A stretch of 64,000 bases of DNA, from assembly GCF_003311635.1 (NCBI RefSeq), contig NZ_QEXL01000011.1:2089-66088 (forward strand), in the 5' to 3' direction. The position numbers and the translations under genes are program-made. Positions 39,507-47,625 of this stretch are shown here, piece by piece. The notes beneath the pieces are model-generated. The model was not told the origin of the DNA and did no database searches. It worked only from the letters and a program-made list of their open reading frames with translations. Each line of letters starts with the position of its first letter. The stretch's first letter is position 1. Origin of the DNA: Novacetimonas cocois (GTDB lineage Bacteria; Pseudomonadota; Alphaproteobacteria; Acetobacterales; Acetobacteraceae).

Positions 39507-39992
39507 ATGCCCGAAGAACAACAAAGACAGCTGGCGCTGACCGTGGAAATCATAACTGCTTATGTATCGGAAAATAAAATATCGCCGGACGAACTTATCA
39601 GGCTGATTGGGACTGTTTACAATTCATTGTCCGTCCCGACTGCTTCGGGCGTAAAAGAACAGATACCTGCCGTTCCCATCAAGCGGTCCGTATTTCCGGA
39701 TTATATCATATGTCTTGAAGATGGGAAAAAGCTGAAAATGCTCAAACGGCATCTGCAGGCGTCCTATGGCATGACGCCTGAAGAATATCGGCGGAAATGG
39801 GGACTTCCATCTCATTACCCTATGGTCGCTCCCAATTACACAGTACGCCGATCGGAACTTGCAAGAGAGATTGGGCTGGGGCGGGATATAATGTCCACTG
39901 CCACCAAATCTGGTGATGAGGGCGTGACGGATCCTGCATTGCCTGACAAGCCACAAGAAAGGCGCCGGGGTAGAAAGAAGGCCGTCCACTAA
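39507..39992 (+). CDS. MucR/Ros-family transcriptional regulator
   Basis: 161 residues. The Ros/MucR zinc-finger region is recognisable: VFPDYIICLEDGKKLKMLKRHLQ (in part), then YGMTPEEYRRKWGLPSHYPMVAPNY and RSELAREIGLGR. MucR proteins are nucleoid-associated silencers in alphaproteobacteria. It is the intact member of a pair; a truncated copy lies at 42233-42505. It may control the toxin genes that follow each copy. Confidence 0.88.
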   Translation: MPEEQQRQLALTVEIITAYVSENKISPDELIRLIGTVYNSLSVPTASGVKEQIPAVPIKRSVFPDYIICLEDGKKLKMLKRHLQASYGMTPEEYRRKWGLPSHYPMVAPNYTVRRSELAREIGLGRDIMSTATKSGDEGVTDPALPDKPQERRRGRKKAVH

Positions 39993-40000
39993 AAGGGGAA

Positions 40001-40024
40001 CGCGCCGCCGGACCGGGCGGCGCG
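40001..40024 (+). terminator. Hairpin after mucR
   Basis: CGCGCCGCC (40001-40009) pairs with GGCGGCGCG (40016-40024). No T-run follows. It lies 9 bases after the mucR stop and probably ends its transcript, possibly with Rho. Confidence 0.5.
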
Positions 40025-40155
40025 GCGATCTCCTGGCTCAGGAACGCAGCAATATGCGAAGGCAGAACTTCTTCGCTATGCCGTTTGGTGTCGACAGTGG
40101 ATGTTCCTATTTGACCGGACCATGATCCGGTTCGGGGCGTGACGTCGATAAATCC

Positions 40156-40201
40156 CGACGAAAGATGCCTTTTATACAATCCAGGTTGCGGATCGCGATC
40201 C
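40156..40201 (-). pseudogene. Remnant of the 3' end of an ART-like toxin gene
   Basis: These 46 bases closely match 42565-42610, the 3' end of the intact toxin gene at 42540-43145, in the same orientation and at a similar distance from the mucR copy. The rest of the gene is missing. The 40210-40381 stretch holds only the solo repeat at 40235 and nothing else I can support. Confidence 0.7.
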
Positions 40202-40234
40202 TAAGCCCTTGCGTTATGCACCTTGTGAAAGAAT

Positions 40235-40253
40235 TCAGTTCTCAGTGAAAATC
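40235..40253 (-). repeat. Solo terminal repeat of the MITE-like element
   Basis: TCAGTTCTCAGTGAAAATC equals the reverse complement of the left end of the element at 42097-42231. A solo copy here suggests excision, or recombination between two copies. Confidence 0.75.
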
Positions 40254-40381
40254 CATAAGCGATGTCTACAAAGTTGTGTTCTCACGAGGGCAACCTGCCT
40301 TTTCCACTCGGACAATCCTTTTTCAGATCCCATGTCTGGTGACGAACAGCTTTCTACTTATCATGGTCGGTCCATGTGTAA

Positions 40382-41926
40382 TCATTCAGAGAAGGAACGT
40401 CTCAGCGCCTCAGAGATGGCGTTCCAAAGCCTGAATTTTCCGATCATGGGATATTCTTTCTGAATCTTGCCGCTGGGTATGAAACGAGTATCCCGTAATG
40501 ACCTGATGATGCGGTCGGCATCCATATCCGGCATTTCAATAAGCTCCTTGAGTGCCTGCCGGGCATTATGGTGCGACCGGAGATATATGGCTTCCTCTTT
40601 CATGTGGTGCTTGATGGTCATCTCTAGTGCTGCGCTGAGATAGATAACGTGGGGGGCGAAATTGATATAGCGCCAGGCCGGTCTCGCCAGATCAGGGTTC
40701 GAGAAGTCGAGATTGGATTTTATCCCATCAGGATAGGTCTTCATGTCACGATCGAAAGAGACATGATCCGTGATCTGTCGCATCAGGGGTTTTGAAACCC
40801 TGTCCAGAATCTGGTCGTAGTTTCGCCTGCTCGTCGGGTCTCCAATGATGGTGGCTGAGATGGGAAGGATGATCTGGTCGGGGATGACGCCGTCCCGCCT
40901 GAGAACGTCGTTTATCAGGAACCGGTGGACACGGCCGTTTCCGTCAGAAAGAGGATGGATGTAGACGAACCCGAAGGCTGCCACGGCGCTACGCATGACA
41001 GGAGACTGTCCTTCCGTCCTGTCGAGGAAAATTTTTAATCCCTCAAGCATATCCGCTACGTCTTGTGCGGGAGGCGCGAGGTAGTGAACAACATTCTCGT
41101 ACCTCATCGTGTATTCTCCAACGAATACTGGTGACAGCCGCAAGCCAAAATGCTCGGTTATTGTGACGTCACCGAGGATGTTGCGTTGCAATTCGGCAAG
41201 GTCAGTATCTGTCAGGGGGACTGTCCCTTGCCCGGTTCTTGTGGCGAGTACGTGGCTGAAGCGCTGGATCCGGTCAAGTTGATGCTCCTCGCCTTCAATG
41301 ATGAAACTTGCCTTGCTTTCACGATTTGTCAGCCACACTGCGGCCCGGGCAAGCATGCTCTCGCCGAACTCCTGCACCAGTTCACCGTAACCGGCAGACA
41401 CGTCCATCTCCGCAGCCGTCTTGAGTTGACTGGAAAGCGGGATAAAGGGACAAAAAAAGCGGTTCCCGGGCATGTTGTCACGGACGCGCCATCTGCTGAC
41501 GTTGCTCATTTTGTCCGGAGAAGCTGTTACCTGAAAAGATGCGTCCAGTGCGGAGACGTAGTTGCCGCCGAGGTCGACTGGCGGCACGAGCGTTTGTCCG
41601 GTGACGAATTCATAGAGGAACGATGCCCGTCTGGCGTATTGTCCGGTCGGTGCGCTGTTTATCCACTCCTGGACAAAACCTGGTCCGGTTTTCGCAAAGA
41701 CGCGCGCCAGCAACTCAAGGCTGGTGGGTTCGTGTCGCAGATGAAACTGCAGATGCGCGGCTGCGGTGTCGGCCGGACGCATGTTTTCAGGATACGTCTC
41801 GATGCTGTATAAATTATGATGACTGCTCGACCGGCGACTTCCAAGCTGGCTTTTGACAGCCAGTCCACCGAATGGTTCTGCATCATATTTCAGTGCGAGC
41901 CACATGCCGCCAATCGGGTCCGCCAT
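40382..41926 (-). CDS. Fic-domain protein (class II, probable AMPylating toxin)
   Basis: 514 residues. The catalytic Fic motif HPLSDGNGRVHR lies at about 324-335. The inhibitory motif (S/T)xxxE(G/N) is present upstream as SFIIEG near 207-212, which makes it a class II Fic with a built-in inhibitory helix. The long N- and C-terminal helical extensions are typical of free-standing Fic regulators/toxins. Substrate unknown. Just upstream (in transcription order) are a remnant antitoxin-like gene and a MITE-like element. Confidence 0.9.
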   Translation of the reverse strand: MADPIGGMWLALKYDAEPFGGLAVKSQLGSRRSSSHHNLYSIETYPENMRPADTAAAHLQFHLRHEPTSLELLARVFAKTGPGFVQEWINSAPTGQYARRASFLYEFVTGQTLVPPVDLGGNYVSALDASFQVTASPDKMSNVSRWRVRDNMPGNRFFCPFIPLSSQLKTAAEMDVSAGYGELVQEFGESMLARAAVWLTNRESKASFIIEGEEHQLDRIQRFSHVLATRTGQGTVPLTDTDLAELQRNILGDVTITEHFGLRLSPVFVGEYTMRYENVVHYLAPPAQDVADMLEGLKIFLDRTEGQSPVMRSAVAAFGFVYIHPLSDGNGRVHRFLINDVLRRDGVIPDQIILPISATIIGDPTSRRNYDQILDRVSKPLMRQITDHVSFDRDMKTYPDGIKSNLDFSNPDLARPAWRYINFAPHVIYLSAALEMTIKHHMKEEAIYLRSHHNARQALKELIEMPDMDADRIIRSLRDTRFIPSGKIQKEYPMIGKFRLWNAISEALRRSFSE

Positions 41927-41963
41927 TGGACTTAGATTCCTGCTGAGTTGTCCAAAACCGTTT

Positions 41964-42096
41964 ATTGATGCTTAAAATCGCATATAAATGATGCCTTGTG
42001 TAAAAAAATATATATGGACAGCCGTGGCCACGCGTATGCTTCCGTCACTTCGTCTTTGTGATCAATAATTCCCATTCGCTGAAGCGCCCTCACGGC
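41964..42096 (-). pseudogene. Truncated copy of the small antitoxin-like gene
   Basis: On the minus strand, 42096 downward reads AVRALQRMGIIDHKDEVTEAYA, very like AHAALLRMGIIDSKGAVTKEY of the intact gene at 43151-43330. Its 5' part has been replaced by the MITE-like element, which ends exactly at 42097. The frame then runs on to a stop near 41964. It stands just before fic, in the place an antitoxin gene would hold. Confidence 0.65.
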
Positions 42097-42231
42097 GTTG
42101 ATTTTCACTGAGAACTGATGATACGGATCAACTGTGGCGTGATGGTTTCCTCCACTGGACAGTCAACTCTTCAGCATCCTCTCAGGACCACTGCGAGCCG
42201 TCCACACCATCAGTTCTCATTGAAAATCAAC
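42097..42231. mobile_element. 135-bp MITE-like element with 24-bp terminal inverted repeats
   Basis: The ends 42097-42120 and 42208-42231 are inverted repeats matching at 23 of 24 positions. The interior has no open frame. Both borders are abrupt: antitoxin-like sequence stops at one and mucR-like sequence starts at the other. A related end lies alone at 40235. I do not recognise the parent transposon. Confidence 0.8.
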
Positions 42232-42232
42232 A

Positions 42233-42505
42233 TCCTATGGCGTGACGCTTGAAGAATATCGGCGGAAGTGGGGACTTCCGTCTCATTATCCTATGGTCGC
42301 TCCCAATTACACAGCGCGCAGATCGGAACTTGTACGAGAAATCGGATTGGGGCGAGACATAACGTCTGCCGCTACAGGACCTGATGGTGTCGGCGACGGA
42401 ACCGGCATTGCCAGAGAGGTCGCAGGAGAAGCGTCGGGGCAGAAAGAGTGCCATCCACTGAAAGCGGAGTGCGCCGTCAGACGAGGCAGCTTGGCTGTCC
42501 TTTGA
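42233..42505 (+). pseudogene. Truncated mucR copy
   Basis: From about 42233 the sequence matches the intact mucR from 39763 onward (EEYRRKWGLPSHYPMVAPNY, then RSELVREIGLGRDI). The N-terminal half is missing and replaced by the MITE-like element. The tail diverges after the conserved part. It cannot make the full regulator. Confidence 0.85.
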
Positions 42506-42539
42506 TTCAGTCATGATGATGAACAGACGGCTGTCTGCC

Positions 42540-43145
42540 TTATATCCCGACGCTAGAGTCCGGCAGACGAAAGATTCCTTTTATACAATCCAGATTGCGG
42601 ATTGCGATCTGCGTGTGTGTCTTTTCCCGGAAGGCGCTACCGGGATAGAGTTCGCCGCCTTCCTGGAAAAGGCCGCGCACCGTATCATACGGTGCGAGAT
42701 GAGACTCTGTGGCTTCAATAGAATCGTGAAGGTACCTGATAACAGCGCAGTCGAGGTTACGAAAAAGTTTATCACTATTTACGTCGTGCCGGGAATCATG
42801 ATTCACCGGCATCGGTATATCATCCGTGCTTAATGTCTCTCGCAGGCCTTCATAGGCGGTCTTGAGCATCTCCAGGTCTTCGCGTGTCGTTAAATCAAGA
42901 CAGTTGCCCAGATCTACGACCAGGCCAATAACGAACGGTTTGAAACCGGAATCCCTGCGCTGTTTCTGATATGCCCATTCTTGCGCACGTAACGGGTCGG
43001 ATTCCCAGACATAGAAACCCGGTCCAAGCCAATCGTAGTCCGTCTCCGACGGAGTTGGCGCGCTTTCTCCGTTAATCAGTTTCCGGCCGACCTCTTCAGA
43101 ACAACCATGATAACCGAGCACAAAAGATGTATGAAGAGCCGTCAA
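42540..43145 (-). CDS. ADP-ribosyltransferase-like toxin (DUF3990-like)
   Basis: 201 residues. The start LGYHGCSEEVGRKLINGE and then YDWLGPGFYVWESDPLRAQEWA resemble DUF3990-type and other ADP-ribosyltransferase-like folds (YHG ... GxGFYVxxxxxxAxxWA). The following IGLVVDLGNCLDLT and NLDCAVIRYLHDS fit a small alpha/beta enzyme. A 59-residue gene ends 5 bases before its start on the same strand, the usual antitoxin-toxin layout. Target unknown. Remnants of a second copy lie at 40156-40201. Confidence 0.55.
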   Translation of the reverse strand: MTALHTSFVLGYHGCSEEVGRKLINGESAPTPSETDYDWLGPGFYVWESDPLRAQEWAYQKQRRDSGFKPFVIGLVVDLGNCLDLTTREDLEMLKTAYEGLRETLSTDDIPMPVNHDSRHDVNSDKLFRNLDCAVIRYLHDSIEATESHLAPYDTVRGLFQEGGELYPGSAFREKTHTQIAIRNLDCIKGIFRLPDSSVGI

Positions 43146-43150
43146 CGCAG

Positions 43151-43330
43151 TTACGCTTTAAGCATGCCCTCAATGCGTGGGTCACGCGTGTACTCTTTGG
43201 TAACCGCGCCTTTGCTATCGATAATCCCCATTCGCAGCAAAGCCGCATGGGCTGTCCGCTTGCTCTTCGTGTTCGCAAGGGTTTGCTTTCTTATCGCTGC
43301 CAGAGCAACTTGATGGGAGTTTAGCTTCAT
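43151..43330 (-). CDS. Small antitoxin-like protein (59 residues)
   Basis: MKLNSHQVALAAIRKQTLAN, then TKSKRTAHAALLRMGIIDSKG and TKEYTRDPRIEGML. Basic N-terminal helices suggest DNA binding. Five bases separate it from the toxin-like gene. A truncated relative sits before fic at 41964-42096, so both toxins had the same kind of partner. Confidence 0.55.
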   Translation of the reverse strand: MKLNSHQVALAAIRKQTLANTKSKRTAHAALLRMGIIDSKGAVTKEYTRDPRIEGMLKA

Positions 43331-43372
43331 GGTGCTACATATAAGGCAGCCAAGTGAAGAAGTCACCCTGTT

Positions 43373-44677
43373 TTATCTCAGCCTGCCTGCTGGAAAAGGC
43401 GGCATCCGGCTCCCTGTTGTCGCATCCCATGACCACCATCCACCCGCTCCGAAGGTCGCGTCGTAGTAATTTTCCTTTTCGGCTCGTCTGGTAGTGTAGG
43501 CCTCGTCCGTGCGACCGAAAACTTCCATTGGATATCCGTCATTCCGCGCCGTGTCCTGCAGGATGAAATCCGGGAAAACGAGATCCCGTTCCGCGTCGAA
43601 ACGCAGTGGTTTTTCGAATGCGCGTCCCGCTGCCACGAGGGCATCGGCTACCGCCAGTTCATGGCTGCTTTCGAAAGGAAGCATGCTGCGAGAGACGGTC
43701 ATCAGGGCACCGGTCCTGACTTCCGCCTGGATCCAGCCCTTCCATCGGCTATTGGGCGTTCCGATGTTTCGTGCCGTCACATAGAGCAACGCCACAACAT
43801 GTGCCTGCCGCGCCGCTTCGGGCAGGGCGAGTGTGGCTGCCGCCAGTTGGTGCGACCGGACAAGACGGTTCCTCTCGGCCGCAGGCACTGTCAGAAAGCA
43901 GCGGTAACCGTTGCGCTGGCCGCTCAGGGTCATGGTGAAATTGCCCCTGGGATCTGGTTCCAGAGCCTCCACGAACCCGATCAGGAACAGATGGTTTTCC
44001 TGTCCTTCTGTCCTGACAACGGCATGGAGACGCCGTCCGAACTTTTCATGCCCTGGGGCAACAGGGCATAGAAGATCGGAGATCAGTCTGCCCTGCGCCC
44101 GGATCCGGGTTCCCGCAGAGGCAATCCGGCCCAGGGCAACCGTCGGTGTGCGGTGTCTGGCAAATTGCGGCCGCCATTCGTTCAGCCCCGCCCGTTCCCA
44201 TAGGAGATGGAGCAGCCCGAGAGGCGTCATTCGGCGCTGTCGCGCCTGTCCGGGCCGATCTGAAGCAGGCAGCGGCGTGTCATCGACTGGCCGGGGTGGC
44301 CCCTTGCGGCGCAGGCCGATCGACAGGGTCACAGCGACATCCCCATCCTCACCCTCGCGAATTACGCTATTTACATAGCTGGCGCGCCCACTTTTCTCTG
44401 GATCAGGCTTATAGAAGGGGCATGTCTTCTCATGCAGCGGCCCTTCATTTGGCCAGACGGCGAGGTGATAACTGTGACTGTCCGCCCGGTAACGGATCTG
44501 TAGAGGCAGTGAGGCCCCGCGATGCTGGCACAGGCATCGCGCCTTGTCAGAACGCTCCGCGCTCCGGCTCTCATCATATTTTGCCTTCAGGCGGCGTTCC
44601 CAGCGCTCCGGGTCGGTCCGGCGCCATTCGAGTTGGAACCTTTCCCCGCCGGGAAGGATGATGATCGTGCCGGTCAT
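43373..44677 (-). CDS. DUF1173-family protein
   Basis: 434 residues. ARCLCQHRGASLPLQIRYRA, YHLAVWPNEGPLHEKTCPFY carries the cysteine and histidine pattern that I associate with DUF1173, a family linked to conjugative elements. The C-terminal part (FPDFILQDTARNDGYPMEVFGR) resembles a nuclease-like or substrate-binding fold. Function unknown. It overlaps the coupling protein gene by 4 bases, the last gene of the Dot/Icm block, so it is probably a transfer gene. Confidence 0.65.
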   Translation of the reverse strand: MTGTIIILPGGERFQLEWRRTDPERWERRLKAKYDESRSAERSDKARCLCQHRGASLPLQIRYRADSHSYHLAVWPNEGPLHEKTCPFYKPDPEKSGRASYVNSVIREGEDGDVAVTLSIGLRRKGPPRPVDDTPLPASDRPGQARQRRMTPLGLLHLLWERAGLNEWRPQFARHRTPTVALGRIASAGTRIRAQGRLISDLLCPVAPGHEKFGRRLHAVVRTEGQENHLFLIGFVEALEPDPRGNFTMTLSGQRNGYRCFLTVPAAERNRLVRSHQLAAATLALPEAARQAHVVALLYVTARNIGTPNSRWKGWIQAEVRTGALMTVSRSMLPFESSHELAVADALVAAGRAFEKPLRFDAERDLVFPDFILQDTARNDGYPMEVFGRTDEAYTTRRAEKENYYDATFGAGGWWSWDATTGSRMPPFPAGRLR

Positions 44678-47016
44678 GCCGAGGTTTTTTCGCGCAATAT
44701 CCTGATCTGGGCGAGGATTTCCTTTTCGGTCATCCCGGTGCCAGCCGCGCCCTCTTTCGGTGCGCCTTTTGTCATCGCGTCACTTACACCCAATATAAGC
44801 AGTGCCTGACGACGGGCTATACCAGGCTGCCGGTCCACGCGGTGTTCAATAGCCTCCAGGCGTCCAAGCAGGTGACCGTCGATGGGAGGTATGGTGCGGG
44901 GCTGTGTCTGAAAACCGGGTTTCGGGGTGGAGGCAGCGTCACGCAACATATAGGAAAATGGTGTCAGCATGTCTGTTCCGGCTGCGTGTTCATTCTCTTC
45001 ATCGTCATTGGCGGTTGCAACCCGGCGCGGTACGGCGGCGACTGCTGCACCAATTTGTGCAAAATTGCGCAGGATGTCTTGAGAACCTGAACCGAGGCGG
45101 TCGACTGCTTCCTGGAGTGCACAAACATCCGGCTCGTCGTGTACCGTGGTCAGTTCAGACTGAAACAGGCCGCCTTCGATCGTCGCGAGGAGGGCGAGCA
45201 ACTGCTGGTCCGGGGGCACCCGATTCAGGTCGAGCGGCGCTGCAAGCATGACCGGTTGGGCCATGCGGATTGCGCCTGACCGCCCATTGACGGCGGCAAA
45301 GAATGTCTTCGAATGGACAATGCGACCGGCATACATCGTTATGGCCTCGCCTTCGATGAGCGACTGAAGGTCTGCCCAGGGGATACGGGCGACTTCCCGG
45401 ACTTCGGCACCCCGTCCTTCCCGGTAACTTCCCGCGGAGTTGCCTTCAAAATGCGTGGCCTGACTGACCTCGATCCGATCGGACTGCTTTTCGATCCACT
45501 CGCGTGTGCGCACGGCATCCTGCAGGCGCATGGCGTGGGTGAGGTTGGCGTTGCCGAGCAGGGTAAAGGCTTTGTCGCCGATGCGTGTCGTGAGACCCGG
45601 AAGATCCTGAAACCCCAGCCAGAACATGCAGTTCAGGCCGCGTCCCATGGCCAGCTGCCGGTCCATGCCGTCCGTGACGTAGGCGGAGAGTTCGTCGTAG
45701 AAAAAATGGAACGGCGCGTCGCCGCTGCCTGCCTTGAGCTTGAAGACCTGCTCGGCGGGGCCGTCAAGGCGGGCGCCAAGAAGCTGGGCCATGACGCCGC
45801 GACCGGCAGCAACCACGATCTTGCCCAGTCCGGCCAGCGTATCCGAGGAATTCTCCAGCGCGGGCAGCGTGACGACGAGAATGCGGCGGTTCAGCACCAC
45901 ATCGCGCATGTCGATATCAGGGATCTGGGCGCGGAAGATGTGCCCGAGACTGACGCCAAGCTGCGTGAAGACCCGGGTGAAATACATCTTGGCGTAGCCA
46001 TGCTGCTCGCTCGGTTTGTTTTCTTTCTGCTCATTCCACGCCAACGAGGAATCATACCCCGGCAGTTCGCCCAGATAGGCCTGGGCCGGATAGAGGATAT
46101 CATCGGGAATTTCGGGAACGCTGATCTCGATGGGGTGATCGGAGCCGGGATTGCGGATCAGGAATACGCGATGCCGGGCCAGCGTGCCGATCCAGCGCAG
46201 TTCCATGGCGTAGCGCATGGTCTCGATGTTGATCGGCACGCCGTGGGTGTCGCGCATCCAGGTCAGCACGGGGGCGATCGTGCCGGCAAGGCCGACGGCA
46301 CGGTCCCGAAAGACGCCGTTGGCGTCGTTGCTGGACGGCTCCCCAAGCTGGCTGACCAGCATTTCACGGATGGCGTCGGCATTGCCGGTCGCAAACGGAT
46401 TGAACGTATTGGACTGGCGGATGCCGCTTGCGGTCAGAAAATTGAGATTGAGCACCTGGTCGTCCAGCCCGAAGCGGCGGGCAAGCGCCAGTACATCGCC
46501 GTGGACCGTGTTGTCACCCTTGCCGTCGATCAGGATGAACCCGGATCCATGCGCGAGAGGATTGGCCAGCAGGGAGATGGCGGATGTCGTTTTGCCTGCA
46601 CCCGTTGTGCCGGGCACGGCGGCGTGCTGGCGCCCCGCGTCGGATGAAAGCCAGAGTTGCTGGCCGGTCAGTCCGTCCGTTCCAAGATATATGATGCCTG
46701 CCGCCGCCCGCGGCCGACGGGTTTTGGGATCAAGATCGTGTTTGTCCTTCAGGCCGGAATACCTGGGCAGATGAAAAGGCAGCACGGGCTGGCGGGTCAT
46801 GACCCAGAGCGTCAGGCAGAGGGCAAGGGGAAAGGTGATCCCGACGATCGCGGGAGCCAGCACGCTGAGCCCTGCCAGAATCATGAGGGCGAACCCGGAA
46901 CTGCTGGATTGCAGCTCTTCGGCGATCCGGACCGTGAAGGGACGCGTGTCGCGATAGGTGGAGCCGTGTTTCAGTTGCTGGTGGACCTGCGGTCCGCCGA
47001 TCTCGCGCTTCACCAT
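44674..47016 (-). CDS. icmO: IcmO/DotL-type coupling protein (TrbC of IncI)
   Basis: 780 residues. Two hydrophobic segments lie at about 41-75. Walker A is PGTTGAGKTT at about 135-144, followed by GSGFILIDGKGDN (Walker B region) and the FTK/VirD4-like AMGRGLNCMFWLGFQDLPGL. This ATPase brings the relaxase-DNA complex to the channel. DotL in Legionella works with DotM, DotN and IcmS/IcmW; candidates for DotM, DotN and IcmS are all encoded nearby. It starts 3 bases after the gene encoded at 47020. Confidence 0.9.
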   Translation of the reverse strand: MVKREIGGPQVHQQLKHGSTYRDTRPFTVRIAEELQSSSSGFALMILAGLSVLAPAIVGITFPLALCLTLWVMTRQPVLPFHLPRYSGLKDKHDLDPKTRRPRAAAGIIYLGTDGLTGQQLWLSSDAGRQHAAVPGTTGAGKTTSAISLLANPLAHGSGFILIDGKGDNTVHGDVLALARRFGLDDQVLNLNFLTASGIRQSNTFNPFATGNADAIREMLVSQLGEPSSNDANGVFRDRAVGLAGTIAPVLTWMRDTHGVPINIETMRYAMELRWIGTLARHRVFLIRNPGSDHPIEISVPEIPDDILYPAQAYLGELPGYDSSLAWNEQKENKPSEQHGYAKMYFTRVFTQLGVSLGHIFRAQIPDIDMRDVVLNRRILVVTLPALENSSDTLAGLGKIVVAAGRGVMAQLLGARLDGPAEQVFKLKAGSGDAPFHFFYDELSAYVTDGMDRQLAMGRGLNCMFWLGFQDLPGLTTRIGDKAFTLLGNANLTHAMRLQDAVRTREWIEKQSDRIEVSQATHFEGNSAGSYREGRGAEVREVARIPWADLQSLIEGEAITMYAGRIVHSKTFFAAVNGRSGAIRMAQPVMLAAPLDLNRVPPDQQLLALLATIEGGLFQSELTTVHDEPDVCALQEAVDRLGSGSQDILRNFAQIGAAVAAVPRRVATANDDEENEHAAGTDMLTPFSYMLRDAASTPKPGFQTQPRTIPPIDGHLLGRLEAIEHRVDRQPGIARRQALLILGVSDAMTKGAPKEGAAGTGMTEKEILAQIRILREKTSA

Positions 47017-47019
47017 GCT

Positions 47020-47625
47020 TCAGTCTTCCAGCCCGAAAGGAGATTTTCCCGTGTCGATCGTAGGCGCCACGGGCGCTGTTGGTGCCGTGGGGGAGACCGA
47101 CGCCGTCGGCGCTGTCTGCGCGCTACCTGGGGAGTGCGGATAAGTGACGACGGGCCGCTGCGTCATGATGCGTCGTGCGGCATCGATTTCCGCGCTCGCC
47201 GGGTGACCGTCGGGATTGCCGACCACATTTCCATCGACCGGCATGCGCGCGCCCGGGACATAGGTTGAGCGGACCCCTGGCGCGCCTTCGTCCGTCATGG
47301 GCAAGCCGGAGAGTGGGGGTAGAATTGCAGGCGGTCGTAGCATGCCCGCAGGCCCGGTGTCGGGAACAGCGCGGTCGGAAACCATGGCCTGACGTGTGCC
47401 GATGATCAGGATGGCGGCCAGTCCTCCAGCGATGAGCGCGGGCAATGCCTTTTTCAGGCGCCCGCGCCGTGCCGCTGCCGCTTCTGGTAAAGTCGGTGCC
47501 GCATCGCTCGTCTCCGTCTGCCCGAAATCAGATCCGAGATGGAGATGGAGGGGCTGTAAGCCTGTCCCGTCGAGTTCAATGCTGATGGGCGCCCGGCCAT
47601 CAGCGTGGAGGATGATACGGGTCAT
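47020..47625 (-). CDS. Membrane protein between icmP and icmO (201 residues)
   Basis: Start at 47625 (MTRIILHADGR), inside the last codons of the upstream gene. A cytoplasmic N-terminus of about 60 residues, one membrane segment (ALPALIAGGLAAILIIG) and a proline/threonine-rich periplasmic part. IncI plasmids carry trbB (a thioredoxin-like protein) in this position; this protein has no CxxC motif and is unrelated. No family recognised. Its overlap with both neighbours argues for a role in the coupling complex. Confidence 0.65.
   Translation of the reverse strand: MTRIILHADGRAPISIELDGTGLQPLHLHLGSDFGQTETSDAAPTLPEAAAARRGRLKKALPALIAGGLAAILIIGTRQAMVSDRAVPDTGPAGMLRPPAILPPLSGLPMTDEGAPGVRSTYVPGARMPVDGNVVGNPDGHPASAEIDAARRIMTQRPVVTYPHSPGSAQTAPTASVSPTAPTAPVAPTIDTGKSPFGLED

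Noticed and set aside
45313-46647. 444-codon open frame antisense to the coupling protein gene
   Set aside because: Composition is that of a GC-rich shadow, with no domain and no start signal; the opposite strand has all motifs of a DotL-type ATPase.
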